Assembly: GCF_051486985.1 (NCBI RefSeq)
Contig: NZ_JAHVDV010000026.1
Span: 1-64,000, forward strand
Origin: CBFFRJ01 sp051486985
GTDB lineage: Bacteria > Pseudomonadota > Gammaproteobacteria > Enterobacterales > Enterobacteriaceae
Length of the DNA stretch: 64,000 nucleotides
Direction of reading: 5' to 3'
The notes below the pieces were generated by a model that was not told where the DNA came from, made no database searches, and saw nothing but the letters and a program-made list of their open reading frames with translations. Made by a program: the position numbers and the translations under genes. Positions 61,822 through 64,000 of the stretch are shown in pieces; within the stretch, counting starts at the first letter, position 1; the number at the start of each line of letters is the position of its first letter.

Positions 61822-62937
61822 ATGTTTTTTCTCTGGACGCTGTTACCGGCACTGTATATTGCTTTTCGTTTTATCTGGCGGCTCTCGCTTCCTGTCATCC
61901 CTAAGCTGCTCTTTACCCTGCTTGTGGTGCTGATTTGTCAGTTCCACTTTATCAGCAGGATGCTGTGGGGAAACATGTTCTCTCCCGAATGGCCGCGCCC
62001 GGCGATGATTGCTATCGGCACGCTGTTTGGCGCCACGGTGCTTTTTGCCGGTTTACTGTTGTTGCGCGACCTGGCTGCGCTGCTTATCCGTCTGCTTACC
62101 CGTAAACGCCTGCCGTTTCTGCCTGTCTCCCTGCCGATGCTGGCAGGCGCCGTGGCGCTCTCGGGCATCGGCGTCTGGCAGGCGATTCAGGTTCCCGCCG
62201 TCCGCACCGTAGAGGTCAGTATCACCGGTTTACCGCCTGCATTTGAAGGCTACCGCATTGTTCAGCTTGCGGATATTCACGCAACCCGCCTTCTGCCCAG
62301 AGAGTGGGTGGAACAAATCGTGGCGAAAACCAATGCGTTAAAACCGGATCTGATCGCCCTGACCGGCGACATGTCTGATGGTACGCTCGGGGTTCGCTAC
62401 AGCGATGTGGAGCCTCTGGCTCACCTGCGCGCGGCAGACGGGGTTTTTGCCATTACGGGCAACCATGAATATTACTTTGACTACCAGGAGTGGATACCCG
62501 CCTGGCAGAAGCTTGGCATCCCTTTTCTGATGAACAGCCATGTGCGTATCGCAAAAGGCGACTCCTCACTGGTGCTGGCGGGCGTAACGGACAAAATCGC
62601 CAAACGTTTCGGTTTTGATGCCCCCAACATCGAACGCGCGCTGCAGGGCACCACCGCTAACGATACGATAATCCTGCTCGATCACCGCCCGGATACCGCA
62701 GAAAAAAATGCAGCATACGGCGTCAGGCTCCAGCTTTCCGGGCATACCCACGGCGGCATGGTGCGTGGCCTTGATGAGGCAGTGAAAGCGGTAAATGGCG
62801 GTTTTGTTTCCGGTCGTTACCAGGTCGGCAACATGACCCTTTACGTCAGCAATGGCGCAGGGCTGTGGAGCGGTTTCCCGTTACGCCTCGGGCGTCCGTC
62901 AGAAATCACGGAAATTATTATGCACGTGAACAAGTAA
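61822..62937 (+). CDS. Membrane metallophosphoesterase
   Basis: 371 residues from ATG 61822. Four membrane helices in the first 140 residues precede a calcineurin-like phosphoesterase domain. Metal ligands are in order: LADIHATRL, LTGDMSDG, ITGNHEYYFDY, LLDHRP and LSGHTHGGMV. The layout resembles YkuE/YaeI-type enzymes; a role on phospholipid or lipid-linked phosphates is typical of the family but not shown here. Confidence 0.88.
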   Translation: MFFLWTLLPALYIAFRFIWRLSLPVIPKLLFTLLVVLICQFHFISRMLWGNMFSPEWPRPAMIAIGTLFGATVLFAGLLLLRDLAALLIRLLTRKRLPFLPVSLPMLAGAVALSGIGVWQAIQVPAVRTVEVSITGLPPAFEGYRIVQLADIHATRLLPREWVEQIVAKTNALKPDLIALTGDMSDGTLGVRYSDVEPLAHLRAADGVFAITGNHEYYFDYQEWIPAWQKLGIPFLMNSHVRIAKGDSSLVLAGVTDKIAKRFGFDAPNIERALQGTTANDTIILLDHRPDTAEKNAAYGVRLQLSGHTHGGMVRGLDEAVKAVNGGFVSGRYQVGNMTLYVSNGAGLWSGFPLRLGRPSEITEIIMHVNK

Positions 62938-62966
62938 TCCCCGAAGATAAGTATTCCCTTGCATCG

Positions 62967-62991
62967 CTGAGTCAGCCCCTGGCTCAGCGCT
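62967..62991 (+). terminator. Terminator-like hairpin after the metallophosphoesterase gene
   Basis: GCTGAG-TCAGCCCCTG-GCTCAGC stem followed by GCTTTCCCC; moderate strength. Confidence 0.55.
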
Positions 62992-63129
62992 TTCCCCCCT
63001 AACTCCTTTAAAAATATTGTGAAAATAAATTAATTCATATTTGGTTTAAGTGTTAACGGCTTTTTACCGATATATGAATTATGAGTCGTTGGGTTAATTG
63101 CCAGAGGGCGACTGCCCAGGTGGGGAAAG

Positions 63130-64000
63130 ATGAGTAAACGAAAGAAAATGACGGCCAGAACGCTGATGCTGGCGTCAATATTTATCACTATCACGATCGG
63201 ATTCCTGATCACTATCGGCCTGCTGCTCTGGCAGTCTATGCATCAACAACAAGCCGTTGCGCAAAAACATCTGCAACAAATTGCCCATACTGAATCGCTG
63301 CGTGTACAGCAGCAGCTCGACACGGCGCTGACCGCTTCGCGCGATCTCGGTATCAGTGCCTGGTCTTTGCATCAGGCGGGGCTTCAGGACAGGCGCGGGC
63401 TTGATCAATTGCTGACGGATTTTCTGCGTCAGCATAATGACTTCCTGTCGATGTCGCTGACCTTTGAAGCGAACGCATTCGATGGAAAAGACAGCGATTT
63501 TGCCGGTCAGCCGGAGCAGGATCCGGCCGGACGTTACGCCCGTTATGTCGACCGCGATAGCGGCGGCAACCCGGCACTGCACAATCTTGTGGACTACGAA
63601 ACGCCGGGCAGCGGTGATTACTATGTGCTGCCTCGCCAGCGCCAGAAAGAGGTCATCATTGAACCTTACCTCTATCCCTACAATGGGGTGGATGTGATGC
63701 TCACCTCCATTGCCGCGCCCATTATTCGCGACGGTAAATTCCAGGGATCCGTTACCTCAGACTTTTCACTGGAAACCCTGCAAAAAATGATTGGCAGCAT
63801 CAAACCCTGGGAGGGGTCGGGCTATGCGCTGCTCCTCTCGGCGCAGAACAAAGTCATCTCCAGCCCGGATAAATCAATGACCGGTAAGCCCTGGACCGGG
63901 GCGATAAGCGGGGAGGCGGTGGTGCGTATCGACGACGCCATTCTGAACGAGCCTGCGTTTGTGACCTGGCAATCCATCGAGGTAGGCAACAGCCAGACGC
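63130..64000 (+). CDS. Methyl-accepting chemotaxis protein, cut by the window end
   Basis: The first 290 residues from ATG 63130, open to the window edge. TM1 at about 14-35 (LASIFITITIGFLITIGLLL), then a periplasmic dCache domain with DRDSGGNPALHNLVDYETPG, DYYVLPRQRQKEVIIEPYLY and VMLTSIAAPII. dCache regions of this kind usually sense amino acids or related small molecules. The output domain lies outside the window; MCP is the likeliest type but a diguanylate cyclase is possible. GGTGGGGAAAG precedes the ATG. Confidence 0.75.
   Translation, partial: MSKRKKMTARTLMLASIFITITIGFLITIGLLLWQSMHQQQAVAQKHLQQIAHTESLRVQQQLDTALTASRDLGISAWSLHQAGLQDRRGLDQLLTDFLRQHNDFLSMSLTFEANAFDGKDSDFAGQPEQDPAGRYARYVDRDSGGNPALHNLVDYETPGSGDYYVLPRQRQKEVIIEPYLYPYNGVDVMLTSIAAPIIRDGKFQGSVTSDFSLETLQKMIGSIKPWEGSGYALLLSAQNKVISSPDKSMTGKPWTGAISGEAVVRIDDAILNEPAFVTWQSIEVGNSQT

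Overview
The window is chromosomal DNA from a member of the Enterobacteriaceae, most likely Enterobacter or a close relative (Lelliottia, Leclercia). Many genes are close matches in length and sequence to Escherichia coli genes around 78-81 min (selAB, mtlADR, yibL, lldRD, yhjCDE, treF, gor, rlmJ, prlC, rsmJ, uspAB, pitA, yhiN). Gene content between them differs from E. coli. The genus is inferred from gene content and was not confirmed by a database search.

Layout. 1-800: GC-rich non-coding DNA with hairpins, then a 123-bp tandem repeat. 800-1402: remnants of an AraC regulator and a GH127 arabinofuranosidase fused by a deletion. 1443-8799: dbpA, a 43-aa protein, hicBA with a frameshifted hicA, a ROK kinase, selB-selA and yibF. 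8800-13665: the mannitol operon mtlADR with CRP sites, then yibL. 13878-16009: lldRD, lacking lldP but keeping paired LldR-type operators and an ArcA-like box. 16020-16360: a 36-bp tandem array. 16371-25283: yhjE, yhjD, yhjC, an SDR, a YdeI-like protein, a GNAT, a large membrane protein and treF. 25605-31376: a GNAT, a decayed ParD-like/RelE pair, the agmatine genes aguAB with a LysR regulator, higBA and a glutamine amidotransferase.

32143-40743 is an AT-rich accessory region. It holds three orphan fimbrial-type two-domain adhesins, a chemoreceptor, a tail-anchored Sel1 protein and several gene-end fragments. One is a 208-bp, almost identical copy of the gor 3' end that brackets the third adhesin. 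40537-50961 is core: gor, rlmJ, prlC with a sigma32-like promoter, rsmJ, uspA, uspB, pitA, yhiN.

50958-58451 is an expanded blue-light signalling locus. ycgZ-ymgA-ariR diverge from bluF-bluR, which are followed by six more small genes. At least three of these are second copies of YcgZ, YmgA and AriR. An EAL-domain gene broken by one stop codon ends the locus. GTTGTACA-type palindromes precede both ycgZ and bluR. 58601-59669 is a two-gene operon joining a ParD-like protein to a second methionine aminopeptidase, behind a palindromic promoter. The window ends with a LysR regulator, a PRISE-type reductase, a membrane metallophosphoesterase and the start of a second chemoreceptor.

The strongest candidates for under-described biology are the expanded BluR/BluF small-protein cluster, the ParD-like/methionine aminopeptidase operon, and the orphan adhesins bracketed by duplicated gene ends.
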